Source: Reyranella sp. CPCC 100927
GTDB lineage: Bacteria; Pseudomonadota; Alphaproteobacteria; Reyranellales; Reyranellaceae
DNA length: 64,000 nucleotides
Assembly: GCF_007859315.1 (NCBI RefSeq)
Contig: NZ_VOHA01000003.1
Coordinates: forward strand, 248,001 to 312,000
Reading direction: 5' to 3'
This document shows positions 41,064 through 49,573 of this stretch, piece after piece. Within the stretch, counting starts at the first letter, position 1; each line of letters starts with the position of its first letter. The position numbers were made by a program, and so were the translations under genes. Under the pieces are notes generated by a model that saw only the letters and a list, made by a program, of their open reading frames with translations, made no database searches and was not told the DNA's origin.

Positions 41064-42028
41064 TGAGCGGCATCCGCCTCCAGGGCGTCAGCAAGCACTA
41101 CGGCGCGTTGCGGGCGGCCGACGCCGTCGACCTCGACGTCGTCGAGGGCGAGTTCCTCACCATTCTGGGGCCCAGCGGTTCGGGCAAGAGTACGCTGCTG
41201 CTGTTGATCGCCGGCCTGCTGGCGCCGACGGACGGCCGCATCCATATCGGGGCACGCGACGTCACCGATGCGCCGGCGCAGGCGCGCAATATCGGTCTGG
41301 TGTTCCAGTCCTACGCGCTCTTTCCGCACATGACGGTGTTCGACAATGTCGCCTTTCCGCTGGGCGTGCGCGGCGTGAACCGCGGCGACGCCCGGCACAA
41401 GGTGACCGAAGCCCTGCGCCTGGTGCGGCTGGCCGGCATGGAACAGCGGCGCCCGGCGCAGTTGTCCGGCGGCCAACAGCAGCGCGTCGCGCTGGCGCGC
41501 GCCATCGTCTTCAGCCCCGACATCCTGCTGCTCGACGAGCCGCTGGGCGCGCTCGACCGCAAGCTGCGCGAGCAATTGCAGGTCGAGCTGAAGCAGCTGC
41601 AGCGAACGCTGGGCATCACCACCATCCTGGTGACACACGATCAGGAGGAGGCGCTGTCGCTGTCCGACCGCATCGTGGTGCTGGCCGACGGCCGCATCCA
41701 GCAGATCGCGAGCCCTCAGGAAGCCTACCTGCGGCCGGCCAATCGCTTCGTGGCCGATTTCCTGGGTATCGCCAACTTCGTGCCGCACGACGGCGGCGAG
41801 GGCGTGCTGCGGCCCGAGCGGGTGCAGGTGCGAGCCCCCGACGCCGACGGCAGGCCCGGGCGGATCGCCGAGGCGGTCTATCTCGGCCAATCGATCCGCT
41901 ACCATGTCGAACTCGACGGCGGCAACGCCATCGTCGGCGTCGCGCGCTTCGAGGGTACGCCGTTTCACATCAACGACAGGGTGTCGGTATCGTGGGCATC
42001 GCAGGATGTCTGGCCTGTGCCATCGTAG
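41063..42028 (+). CDS. Polyamine-type ABC importer ATPase (PotA-like)
   Basis: A 321-residue ATPase. Walker A GPSGSGKST (about 36-44), Q-loop QSYALFPHMTVFDNVAF, signature LSGGQQQRVALARA, Walker B ILLLDEPLGALD and switch His in VTHDQEEA are all intact. A short TOBE-like C-terminus follows (from about 235). The start ATG at 41063 overlaps the aminotransferase stop. With the next three genes it forms a complete importer of the spermidine/putrescine class. Longer in-frame starts upstream run inside the aminotransferase gene and are rejected. Confidence 0.93.
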   Translation: MSGIRLQGVSKHYGALRAADAVDLDVVEGEFLTILGPSGSGKSTLLLLIAGLLAPTDGRIHIGARDVTDAPAQARNIGLVFQSYALFPHMTVFDNVAFPLGVRGVNRGDARHKVTEALRLVRLAGMEQRRPAQLSGGQQQRVALARAIVFSPDILLLDEPLGALDRKLREQLQVELKQLQRTLGITTILVTHDQEEALSLSDRIVVLADGRIQQIASPQEAYLRPANRFVADFLGIANFVPHDGGEGVLRPERVQVRAPDADGRPGRIAEAVYLGQSIRYHVELDGGNAIVGVARFEGTPFHINDRVSVSWASQDVWPVPS

Positions 42029-42053
42029 ATCATCACAACGAGGGAGGGATCGA

Positions 42054-43073
42054 ATGAAGCGTCGAGCGTTTACGCACCTGGCAACCGCGGGCGTGGCCAT
42101 GACCGCCATCGGTGGCGTGGCCCGGGCACAGGTCAAGGAAATCCGCATCATCGAGGCCGGCGGCAAGTCGGGCGAATCGATCGACGAGTACATCAAGCCG
42201 TTCCGTACCAAGACCGGCATCAACTGCGTGCGCGAAAATCCCAACCCGCTGGGCAAGCTGCGCGCCATGGTGGAGAGCGGCAAGATCACGGCCTGTCTCT
42301 TCGAGCTGGGATCGGACAGCGCCGCACAGGCGCGCGGACTGAAGCTGATCGAACCGCTGGACTGGGATGCGATCGCCCCGCAGCCGATGTTCCCCGAGGC
42401 GCGCACCGAGTTCGGCCTGGGCTATCAGTACTTCTCGACGGTGATGGCCTGGCGCAAGGGCGTCAAGGAACCCAAGAGCTGGGCGGATTTCTTCAACACC
42501 AAGGACTTTCCGGGCAAGCGCGTGCTGCCGGACTACCCGCAATATTGCCTGGCGTTCGCGCTGCTGGCCGATGGTGTTGCGCCCGACAAGCTCTTTCCGC
42601 TCGACGTCGATCGGGCGCTCAAGAAGCTGGGCACGATCAAGCGCGATATCGCCGTGCTGTGGAAGGCGGGCGCGCAGCCGCCGCAGCTGCTCAACGACAA
42701 CGAAGTGCAGTACGCGATCTCGTGGTCGGGCCGCGTCGCCGGACAGCCCAAGATCGCCTTCACCTTCAACCAGGGCATGTTCGACCTGTCCTATATCTGC
42801 GTGCCCAAGGGTGCCGCCAAGGAAGAGAGGGCGGCGGCCATGAAGCTGCTGCACGAGATGACGGTGGTGCAGAACCAGGCCAAGGCGGCGGAGGTGGTGT
42901 CCTACACCGGCTGCAGCCCCGAGCTGGAAGCGCTGCTGCCCAAGGACAAGATCAACGAGTTCCCCACCACCAAGGCCAACAAGTCCGTGCAGTGGCAGCA
43001 GAACGCCGAGTGGTGGCGCGACAACGGCGAGATGGTCGACAAGAAGTGGGAGCAGTTCCGCCTGAACCTGTAA
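42054..43073 (+). CDS. Periplasmic substrate-binding protein of a PotD-like ABC importer
   Basis: A 339-residue protein with an N-terminal signal MKRRAFTHLATAGVAMTAIGG, whose RRAFTHLA resembles a twin-arginine motif, cleaved near ARAQ. The mature part has the fold pattern of family 1 polyamine/spermidine binding proteins (VMAWRKGVKEPKSWADFF, LPDYPQYCLAFALL). GGGAGG precedes the ATG by seven bases. The gene lies between the ATPase and permease genes. The ligand cannot be told, since the acidic pocket residues of PotD are not clearly recognisable by eye. Confidence 0.9.
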   Translation: MKRRAFTHLATAGVAMTAIGGVARAQVKEIRIIEAGGKSGESIDEYIKPFRTKTGINCVRENPNPLGKLRAMVESGKITACLFELGSDSAAQARGLKLIEPLDWDAIAPQPMFPEARTEFGLGYQYFSTVMAWRKGVKEPKSWADFFNTKDFPGKRVLPDYPQYCLAFALLADGVAPDKLFPLDVDRALKKLGTIKRDIAVLWKAGAQPPQLLNDNEVQYAISWSGRVAGQPKIAFTFNQGMFDLSYICVPKGAAKEERAAAMKLLHEMTVVQNQAKAAEVVSYTGCSPELEALLPKDKINEFPTTKANKSVQWQQNAEWWRDNGEMVDKKWEQFRLNL

Positions 43074-43100
43074 CGCCTCGTCGACGATCGGGTTTCCGGC

Positions 43101-43922
43101 ATGCCTTCCCGCACCGCCGTCGGCTTCATCGCGCCGCTGCTTCTGCTGATGATCGTCGTCTTCGATGCGCCGATCCTCTACATGCTGGCGCTCGGCTTCT
43201 GGTCGAAGCAGGGCGGTTTCACGACGGAGCATTACGGCAACCTGCTGGAGGCCACGGTCTACCTCAAGGTGCTGGCCAGCACCTTGAGGATCTCGCTGAT
43301 CGCCACCATCGCCAACGTGCTGATCGGCTATCCGCTGGCCTACTGGATGCGCAGCCTCTCGCCGCGGGCCCAGCTGGTGGCGATTGCATTGGTGATCACG
43401 CCGTTCTGGGTCAGCATCCTGGTGCGGACCTATGCCTGGATCGTGGTCCTGGGCAACGGCGGCATCGTGAACAGCGCGCTCATCAATCTCGGCCTGATCG
43501 ATGAGCCGGTCCGTTTCCTCTACAACGAACTGGGGGTGACCATCGGCATGGCCAACGTGCTGCTGCCGTTCCTGGTGCTGCCGCTGTTCGCCGCCATGCT
43601 GCGCATCGACAATCGCGTGCTGCAGGCCGCCGCGTCGCTGGGCGCGCCGGCGCGCACCATCTTCTGGAAGGTCTTCTTTCCGCTCACCATACCGGCCCTG
43701 TCGGCCGGTGCGCTGCTGGTCTTCATCCTCAGCCTCGGCTTCTACGTCACACCCGCCATCCTGGGCGGCAACCGCGTGTCGATGGTCTCCAACCTGCTCG
43801 ACAAGCTGATCAACGAGATCCCGCGCTGGGAGCAGGCGTCGGCGATCTCCACCCTGCTGCTGATCGTGGCGCTGGCGATCTTTGCCGCCTACCGCCACTT
43901 CGACCGCCGGGTGCAGTCATGA
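43101..43922 (+). CDS. ABC importer permease (PotB-like)
   Basis: A 273-residue inner-membrane protein with about six transmembrane helices. It contains the permease EAA-type loop VLQAAASLGAPARTIFWKVFFPLTIP, which contacts the ATPase. It starts 27 bases after the binding-protein gene and its stop overlaps the next start (ATGA), so the two permeases are co-translated. Confidence 0.93.
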   Translation: MPSRTAVGFIAPLLLLMIVVFDAPILYMLALGFWSKQGGFTTEHYGNLLEATVYLKVLASTLRISLIATIANVLIGYPLAYWMRSLSPRAQLVAIALVITPFWVSILVRTYAWIVVLGNGGIVNSALINLGLIDEPVRFLYNELGVTIGMANVLLPFLVLPLFAAMLRIDNRVLQAAASLGAPARTIFWKVFFPLTIPALSAGALLVFILSLGFYVTPAILGGNRVSMVSNLLDKLINEIPRWEQASAISTLLLIVALAIFAAYRHFDRRVQS

Positions 43923-44725
43923 TCGGCAGCAACGCCCTGGCGCGACGGCTCGTGGCGATCGCCGGGATTGCCGGGCTGATCTTCCTGATCGTGCCGCTGG
44001 TGATCGTGATACCGATGTCGTTCTCCTCGGCGCGGGCGCTGACGTTCCCGCCGCCGGGCCTGTCGCTGCGCTGGTACGAAGCCTTCTTCGGCGATGCGCG
44101 CTGGATGTCGGCGATGGCGACGTCGGCGTCGGTCGCCTTCGTCTCGTCGCTGTTGGCCCTGCTGCTGGGCGGCCTCGCGGCCTACGGATTGCGCCGCGCA
44201 CCGGTGCGTGGCGAGGGCGTGATCGAAGCCAACTTCGTGGCGCCGCTGATCGTGCCCACCATCATCGTCGCCGTGGCGCTCTATCTGGGTTTCGCCAAGA
44301 TCGGCCTGCTGGGCACCTATGTCGGCCTGGTGCTGGCGCACACGGTGCTCAGCGTGCCGCTGGTGATCATGGTGCTGACCGTGGCGATCCGCAGCTTCGA
44401 TTTCCGCATCGAGCAGGTGGCCTGGAGCCTGGGAGCTTCGCGCGCCTACACCATCGTCAAGGTCGTGCTGCCCAACCTGGCGCCCAATGTGTTCGCGGCC
44501 TGGATCTTCGCGTTCATCAGCAGTTTCGACGAAGTCATCGTCACCAACTTCATCGCCGGGACCTGGGATACGGTGCCCAAACGCATGTTCAACGAGCTGA
44601 TCCTGGAGATCAATCCGACCATCACGGCGGTGGCGACGCTGCTGATCGCCTTCACGATGCTGGCGCTGGCCGCGGTCGCCGTGCTGCTGCAGAGGACCGG
44701 CAAGCTGCGGCCGACCATGCTCTAG
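43919..44725 (+). CDS. ABC importer permease (PotC-like)
   Basis: A 268-residue inner-membrane protein with six predicted helices. The EAA-type loop reads IEQVAWSLGASRAYTIVKVVLPNLAPN. It pairs with the PotB-like protein to form the channel and closes the five-gene aminotransferase/importer operon. The stop is followed within about ten bases by a family-2 repeat that may act as terminator. Confidence 0.93.
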   Translation: MIGSNALARRLVAIAGIAGLIFLIVPLVIVIPMSFSSARALTFPPPGLSLRWYEAFFGDARWMSAMATSASVAFVSSLLALLLGGLAAYGLRRAPVRGEGVIEANFVAPLIVPTIIVAVALYLGFAKIGLLGTYVGLVLAHTVLSVPLVIMVLTVAIRSFDFRIEQVAWSLGASRAYTIVKVVLPNLAPNVFAAWIFAFISSFDEVIVTNFIAGTWDTVPKRMFNELILEINPTITAVATLLIAFTMLALAAVAVLLQRTGKLRPTML

Positions 44726-44735
44726 CACGCTGATA

Positions 44736-44790
44736 GGTTTTCTTGCCCCCATTGTTAGGAATGACCGTTTGTCGTCGGCCGGGGCCGGCG
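44736..44790. repeat. Interspersed hairpin repeat, family 2, copy 1
   Basis: GGTTTTCTTGCCCCC is followed by GTTAGGAATGACCGTTTGTCG and a GC-rich imperfect inverted part. It aligns base for base with copies at 45036 and 45827. It lies just after the permease stop. Confidence 0.75.
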
Positions 44791-44829
44791 CCAGGGTGAC
44801 CATGACCGCCGAGCCTTGGAGGCTGCGCC

Positions 44830-45024
44830 ATGGGCATCATGTTCACCAGGATCTGCCGCAAGCGCCCCCAGCTGGAACCGGAAGTGCTGGGCTACGACGC
44901 ATCGCTGGTCGCGCATCTGGAGGAATTCCATGCGTTGGGCATCGATGTGCTGGGCCTGCAATGCCGACGTCAGGATGACGAGCGGGCGCTGCTGCACGAC
45001 CGCCATGACGCGCGCGCCGGCTGA
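44830..45024 (+). CDS. Possible small protein, 64 residues
   Basis: A short frame starting MGIMFTRICRKRPQLEPEVL with GGAGG at 44818-44822, seven bases before the ATG. That is the main support. Charged and hydrophobic residues alternate with no membrane segment and no family I recognise. It sits exactly between two copies of the family-2 repeat, the second starting about ten bases after its stop. It may be a real orphan gene or a chance frame. Confidence 0.4.
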   Translation: MGIMFTRICRKRPQLEPEVLGYDASLVAHLEEFHALGIDVLGLQCRRQDDERALLHDRHDARAG

Positions 45025-45035
45025 ACGGCCGCAAG

Positions 45036-45090
45036 AGTTTCCTTCTCCCCGGCGTTAGGAATTGTCGTTTGCCGACGGTGGTGCCAGGCG
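45036..45090. repeat. Interspersed hairpin repeat, family 2, copy 2
   Basis: GAGTTTCCTTCTCCCC and GTTAGGAATTGTCGTTTGCCG align with copies 1 and 3. The following 30 bases form only an imperfect palindrome, with about 8 of 14 pairs matching. It lies between the small frame and the SDR gene. Confidence 0.75.
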
Positions 45091-45125
45091 ACAAGCTGCG
45101 GGCTGATCTTTTCCGGGAGAGGGAT

Positions 45126-45827
45126 ATGGCAGCACCGCGCTTTGAGAGAGCACTCATTGTCGGCGCCGGATCGGGGTTGAGCGCCTCCTTGGCGCGGCTG
45201 TTCGCGCGCGAGGGCCTGCAGGTCGCCCTGGCGGCGCGCAACGTCGACAAGCTGGCCGACGTGGCGCGCGAGACCAAGGCCGCCACGTTCGCCTGCGATG
45301 CCAGCGACATCGATCAGGCGGCGCGCCTGTTTACCGACGTCGCCGCCAAGATCGGCGATCCCGACGTGGTCGTCTACAACGCCAGCGGCCGCAGCCGCGG
45401 CCCGGTCGCCGAACTCGTGCCGGCGGATGTCCAGCGCGCCATCGCGGTGAGCGGCTTCGGTGGGTTTCTGATCGCCCAGCAGGCTGCCAAGCGCATGCTG
45501 CCCAAGGGACATGGTGCCATCCTGCTCACCGGCGCCTCGGCCAGCGTCAAGGGCTATGCCCAGTCGGCGCCGTTTGCGATGGGCAAGTTCGCCTTGCGCG
45601 GCCTGGCGCAGAGCATGGCGCGCGAGCTGGCGCCCAAGGGCATCCATGTCGCGCATTTCGTGATCGACGGCGGCATCCACAATCCCGGCCGCGACGAACC
45701 GGCCGACAAGCCCGACTCGATGCTGGATCCCGACGCCATCGCCGCCAGCTACCTGCACGTCCTGCGCCAGCCGCGCAGCGCCTGGACCTGGGAGGTCGAG
45801 CTGCGGCCCTGGGTCGAGACGTTCTAA
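45126..45827 (+). CDS. SDR-family oxidoreductase with Phe in place of the catalytic Tyr
   Basis: A 233-residue Rossmann-fold protein. The nucleotide site is LIVGAGSGLSASLA near residues 8-20. NAS at about 91-93 corresponds to the NNAG motif, and GASAS is the catalytic serine region. The active-site position reads FAMGK: Phe150 replaces the tyrosine of YxxxK and Lys154 is kept. I recall an SDR subgroup with this substitution followed by FALRGLAQSMAREL, so it is probably a family trait and not decay. The ATG at 45126 has GGGAGAGGG upstream. A longer TTG start runs into the repeat and is rejected. Substrate unknown. The TauD-like gene downstream is separated by repeat copy 3. Confidence 0.85.
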   Translation: MAAPRFERALIVGAGSGLSASLARLFAREGLQVALAARNVDKLADVARETKAATFACDASDIDQAARLFTDVAAKIGDPDVVVYNASGRSRGPVAELVPADVQRAIAVSGFGGFLIAQQAAKRMLPKGHGAILLTGASASVKGYAQSAPFAMGKFALRGLAQSMARELAPKGIHVAHFVIDGGIHNPGRDEPADKPDSMLDPDAIAASYLHVLRQPRSAWTWEVELRPWVETF

Positions 45828-45889
45828 AGTTTTCCTTGTCCGGGCTGTTAGGAATTGCCGTTTGTCGTCCGCCATGGCGGACGACAAAC
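45827..45889. repeat. Interspersed hairpin repeat, family 2, copy 3, with a perfect 30-bp palindrome
   Basis: AGTTTTCCTTGTCC and GTTAGGAATTGCCGTTTGTCG align with copies 1 and 2. The end, 45860-45889, is a perfect palindrome: GTTTGTCGTCCGCC, central AT, then its exact complement. The element starts at the SDR stop codon and ends 32 bases before the dioxygenase start. Confidence 0.85.
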
Positions 45890-45921
45890 TTGCCGCAGTG
45901 ATTCCAGCCGACGGACCCGAC

Positions 45922-46749
45922 ATGAGCTACAGCGCGATCGACGTAACCCCGGTGACGCCGCGGATCGGCGCCGAGGTGAGCGGCATCGACCTGACGAACC
46001 CGCTGAGCAATCAGCAGGTCGATGAGCTGCACCAGGCGCTGGCCGAGCACCAGGTGCTGTTCTTCCGCGATCAGAAGCTGACGCTCGAGCGCCACAAGGC
46101 GCTGGGCCGGCATTTCGGCGAGCTGCACATCCATCCCAACACGCCGGGGCCCGAGGGACATCCCGAGATCCTGCCGATCCACGCCGACGGCGAGTCCAAG
46201 CGCATCGCCGGCGAGAACTGGCATTCCGATGTGTCGTGCGACATCGAACCGCCGCTGGGCAGCATTCTCTACCTGCACACCGTGCCGCCGGTCGGCGGCG
46301 ACACGCTGTTCGCCAGCGCGCAGGCCGCCTATGACGCGCTGTCGCCGACGATGAAGACATTCCTCGAGGGCCTGACGGCGACCCATTCGGGCGATCACGT
46401 CTATCGCCGCACCAACGCGCTCATCGGACGCGAAGACCGCAACAAGGTGTTCCCCAAGGCGTCGCATCCCGTGGTGCGCACGCACCCGGTGACCCGGCGC
46501 AAGGGGCTGTTCGTCAATCGCGGTTTCACCACGCACATCGATGGCCTCACCGAGGCCGAGAGCCGCGCGCTGCTCGACTTCCTGTTCGAGCACAGCACCC
46601 AGCCCGCATTCCAGGTCCGCTTTCGCTGGCAGCCGCACTCCGTGGCGTTCTGGGACAACCGCAGCGTCCAGCACATCGCCATGTGGGACTACTTCCCGCA
46701 GGTGCGCTCCGGCTTTCGCGTGACGATCAAGGGCGACCGTCCGGTGTGA
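45922..46749 (+). CDS. TauD/TfdA-family Fe(II)/2-oxoglutarate dioxygenase
   Basis: A 275-residue dioxygenase. Iron ligands are visible: the His-x-Asp pair in WHSDVS (His101, Asp103) and the distal His251 in VQHIAMWDY. Arg266 in SGFRVTIKG should bind 2-oxoglutarate. The N-terminus MSYSAIDVTPVTPRIGAEV is typical of the family. I chose the ATG at 45922. An in-frame ATG at 45874 lies in the centre of the repeat palindrome and would add 16 residues translated from it. The family hydroxylates taurine, sulfonates, herbicides and other acids. The substrate here is not evident. Confidence 0.93.
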   Translation: MSYSAIDVTPVTPRIGAEVSGIDLTNPLSNQQVDELHQALAEHQVLFFRDQKLTLERHKALGRHFGELHIHPNTPGPEGHPEILPIHADGESKRIAGENWHSDVSCDIEPPLGSILYLHTVPPVGGDTLFASAQAAYDALSPTMKTFLEGLTATHSGDHVYRRTNALIGREDRNKVFPKASHPVVRTHPVTRRKGLFVNRGFTTHIDGLTEAESRALLDFLFEHSTQPAFQVRFRWQPHSVAFWDNRSVQHIAMWDYFPQVRSGFRVTIKGDRPV

Positions 46750-46778
46750 GAGCAGGGCACGTCATGCGCGTAGCGTCA

Positions 46779-46802
46779 CGCGGATGAAATTTCACATCCG
46801 CG
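46779..46802. terminator. Hairpin after the dioxygenase gene
   Basis: CGCGGATG and CATCCGCG form an 8-bp stem around an 8-base A/T-rich loop, 30 bases after the stop. There is no downstream T-run. A plausible but weak terminator. Confidence 0.4.
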
Positions 46803-46910
46803 CGGGCTGACATTTTCGTTTGGTGTCGATCCGGACGGGATGGCATGTAGCACGTGGCGCACCACCACCGGCTGCGTGGTGCTGCGCGTCCCCTGCTGAA
46901 AGGTCGTCCC

Positions 46911-47282
46911 ATGCGTGATCGTCTGTGCGGCGCATTGAGTGCCTGCATCATCATGACTGCTGTTTCCGGCGCCATGGCCCAGGGCCCGCGGCCGGATGCC
47001 GGCGACCTGGTCATCAAGGAAGCGGGCAACACCGCGACCCTGCAGTGCAGCGGCGCGGGCAACCTTTCCGTCATCGGTGCCGCCAACACGCTGAAGGTCA
47101 CCGGTCCCTGCAAGACGGTGAGCGTGACCGGCGCCGCCAACAACATCACGGTCGAGCTTGCCGAGGGCGCCCGGATCACGATCACGGGCGCCGGCAACGA
47201 CATACGCTACAAGTCGCCGGCCGGCAGCAAGCCCGCGATCTCGATCACCGGTGCCGGCAGCAAGGCCGTGCCGGCACTGTAG
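46911..47282 (+). CDS. Secreted DUF3060-type protein
   Basis: A 123-residue exported protein. A signal peptide (LCGALSACIIMTAVSGAMA) is followed by short repeated strands with the pattern GAGNxxSVxGxAN, namely GAGNLSVIGAANTL, VTGAANNITVEL and ITGAGNDIRYKS. That is the repetitive beta structure of DUF3060. Two cysteines (LQCSG and GPCKT) could form a disulfide. The ATG at 46911 starts the signal peptide directly. A longer GTG start adds a non-signal extension and is rejected. Function unknown. It ends four bases before a convergent MscS gene. Confidence 0.8.
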   Translation: MRDRLCGALSACIIMTAVSGAMAQGPRPDAGDLVIKEAGNTATLQCSGAGNLSVIGAANTLKVTGPCKTVSVTGAANNITVELAEGARITITGAGNDIRYKSPAGSKPAISITGAGSKAVPAL

Positions 47283-47286
47283 CGGC

Positions 47287-49446
47287 TCACGTCGCGGCCG
47301 GCGGCGGACGGACGAGGTCGAGCGCCTGCTGGGCGGCCGCGGCCGAGGGATCGGCACCGCCGGCCACCGTGACCGTGGGGGAGGCGAACTTGATGCCGTT
47401 GGCCTCGAACGCCTTCTTGATCATGGCAAGTGCCCGGCGGCGGATCGTGAACTGCTCGCCCGGCTTGGTCTTGATCTTCATGCGGATCTGGATGGCGAAG
47501 TCGCCGAACTGCTCGACGCCCTGCATCTTCAGGGGCTCGAGGATGTGCGGGCTGAACTCGGGAATGGCCTGCAGCTCCTTGCCGATCTGCTTGACCAGCT
47601 TCTTCACCTTGTCAACGTCGGTGTCGTAGGTGACGCCGACGCTCAGCTTGTCGATCACCCAGTCGCGGCTCATGTTCTGGATCGCACCCAGGACGCCGAA
47701 GGGCACCGTATAAAGCGGACCGCGATGGTGCCGCAGCTTGATCGAGCGCAGGCTGAAGGACTCGACGACACCCTTGTAGCTGCCGCTCTGGACGTACTCG
47801 CCGACGCGGAAGGCATCGTCGAACAGGTAGAACATGCCGCTGAAGATGTCGCGCACCAGCGTCTGGGCACCGAAGCCGATGGCGACGCCGACGACGCCGG
47901 CGCCCGCGATCAGCGGGCCGATCTCGATGCCGACCGAGGCCAGCGCCATCAGCAGCGCCATCACCACCAGAACGGCGAACAGCACGTTGCGCAGGATCGG
48001 CAGCAGCGTCCGCAGGCGGGCGCGTCGCCGGGCGTCCTCGTCATCGACATGGCCCGCGGCCTGTGTCTCGCCCAGCTTGCGATCGATCATGGCCTTCAAG
48101 ACATGCCAGGCGAAATCGGCGACCAGCGCGATGACGACGATGTTCAGCGCGCCGCGCACGAGCCTGGTCGTGAGCGTATCGCCCGCCGTCATCTCGGCGA
48201 GGTCGACATGCCAGGCATTGGCCAGCAGCAGCACGGCGCCGACGATCAGTGCCGCCCGCAGGCCGCGGCCCAGCGATACGGCATAGAGCCCGGGCGTTTC
48301 CGCGCCGGCGTCGGCCGCGCCCGGCGGTCGCAGGATGTGGTTCACCGCGTGTTGCGTCGCCACCATCGCCAGGGGCAGACCGACGACGACGACGGCCAGC
48401 CAGAACAACGGCATGGCGCTTGATACCCACAGCAGCCACAGCAGCACGAAGTAGACCGACAGCAGGGTGGGGATGGCCGTCGTGCCGAGGCGTCCCCGCG
48501 CCGGCGCCGCTTCCGGCAGCGGGCGGGGTTGCCGCCAGACCGCCTCCAGGCCGATGGCCAGCAGGCCCAGGCCCAGCGTGTAGGCGACGATGCGCAGCAC
48601 ATCGGGGGTAACGCCGAGCCTGCCCAGCAGGTCGACGGTGACCCAGCCGACAGCCAGCCAGCCGACGAGCAGCCCCAGCCGACGATGCCAGAAATAGGCC
48701 GTCGGTGTCGTCATCGGCAGGATGCGGAAGCGTTCGCCGCCCGGCGCCAGGATGAAGCGGCTGGCCACCAGCGTCAGGCGCACGATCAGCAAGGCCACCA
48801 GGTAGCTGACCACGATCTCGCCCAGCAGCGGCGGCCACTTGAAGACGAGAAAGGCGCCGACGCTGCCCAGCGCGAAGGCGGCGACGATACCGGTGCCGTA
48901 GGCCAGCCGGACGACAACGGCGCGCAGTCGTTGTTCGACCGAGTCGAGTGACAGCGCGATGATCCACCGTTCGACGCGTTCACCGAGGTAGTAGTAGAGC
49001 CGCTCCGCGCCGACGCCGAGTGCCACGAAGCAGGCAATGAGGAACAACACCCACAGCAGGCCCTGCTCATCGAGCTCCAGCATCAGGGTGCTGGCGGCGC
49101 GGTGCAGCTGATCGGGCACCGTCGGCACTGCCGCCGCCAACGTCGCCAGATGCTCGCGGACACCGGCAACGCGCTCGCGCAGCGACGGCGACGAAGGGGT
49201 TTCGGCCGCGGGCGGCGGGGCAGGCGTTGCGCGCTGCTTGACCAGCCAGTCGCGCACGGCGGGCTCGGCGAGCAGGTCCAGAAGCTCCTTGACCTTGGCC
49301 GGCGTCGGCTCGCCGGCAGCGGGCGGATTGGACTGCGCATGCGAGGGCGTCGGCTGTGCGGCCCACAGAAGCGCGGCCAGCGTCAGTCCTGCCGCGACCA
49401 TCCGCGTCGCCGCCAGAAGCGCCTTCCGGCGCAGGCGTGTCGTCAT
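47287..49446 (-). CDS. Large MscS-family mechanosensitive channel (YbiO-like)
   Basis: A 719-residue inner-membrane channel. From the ATG at 49446 a signal-like segment (RMVAAGLTLAALLWAAQ) precedes a periplasmic Pro/Ala-rich region. Many transmembrane helices follow. The C-terminal MscS core has GAGVVGVAIGFGAQTLVRDIFSG as the pore helix, then DDAFRVGEYVQ and VPFGVLGAIQNMSRDW. The size matches YbiO, a moderate-conductance channel, more than the small MscS. The 111-residue upstream extension of the frame is not signal-like and is dropped. It is expected to release solutes under osmotic downshock. Confidence 0.92.
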   Translation of the reverse strand: MTTRLRRKALLAATRMVAAGLTLAALLWAAQPTPSHAQSNPPAAGEPTPAKVKELLDLLAEPAVRDWLVKQRATPAPPPAAETPSSPSLRERVAGVREHLATLAAAVPTVPDQLHRAASTLMLELDEQGLLWVLFLIACFVALGVGAERLYYYLGERVERWIIALSLDSVEQRLRAVVVRLAYGTGIVAAFALGSVGAFLVFKWPPLLGEIVVSYLVALLIVRLTLVASRFILAPGGERFRILPMTTPTAYFWHRRLGLLVGWLAVGWVTVDLLGRLGVTPDVLRIVAYTLGLGLLAIGLEAVWRQPRPLPEAAPARGRLGTTAIPTLLSVYFVLLWLLWVSSAMPLFWLAVVVVGLPLAMVATQHAVNHILRPPGAADAGAETPGLYAVSLGRGLRAALIVGAVLLLANAWHVDLAEMTAGDTLTTRLVRGALNIVVIALVADFAWHVLKAMIDRKLGETQAAGHVDDEDARRRARLRTLLPILRNVLFAVLVVMALLMALASVGIEIGPLIAGAGVVGVAIGFGAQTLVRDIFSGMFYLFDDAFRVGEYVQSGSYKGVVESFSLRSIKLRHHRGPLYTVPFGVLGAIQNMSRDWVIDKLSVGVTYDTDVDKVKKLVKQIGKELQAIPEFSPHILEPLKMQGVEQFGDFAIQIRMKIKTKPGEQFTIRRRALAMIKKAFEANGIKFASPTVTVAGGADPSAAAAQQALDLVRPPPAAT

Positions 49447-49573
49447 GCCGTTTCCTCCGACGCCCACAGTGACGATGAACCATACGACAGCGGCTGACGC
49501 CGGAATAGAAGTGAGTGAGCAGGTGTTTATCCTGTGAGCGCCGAGTGTCGCCGTATGCCACGGGGGTGACGCC

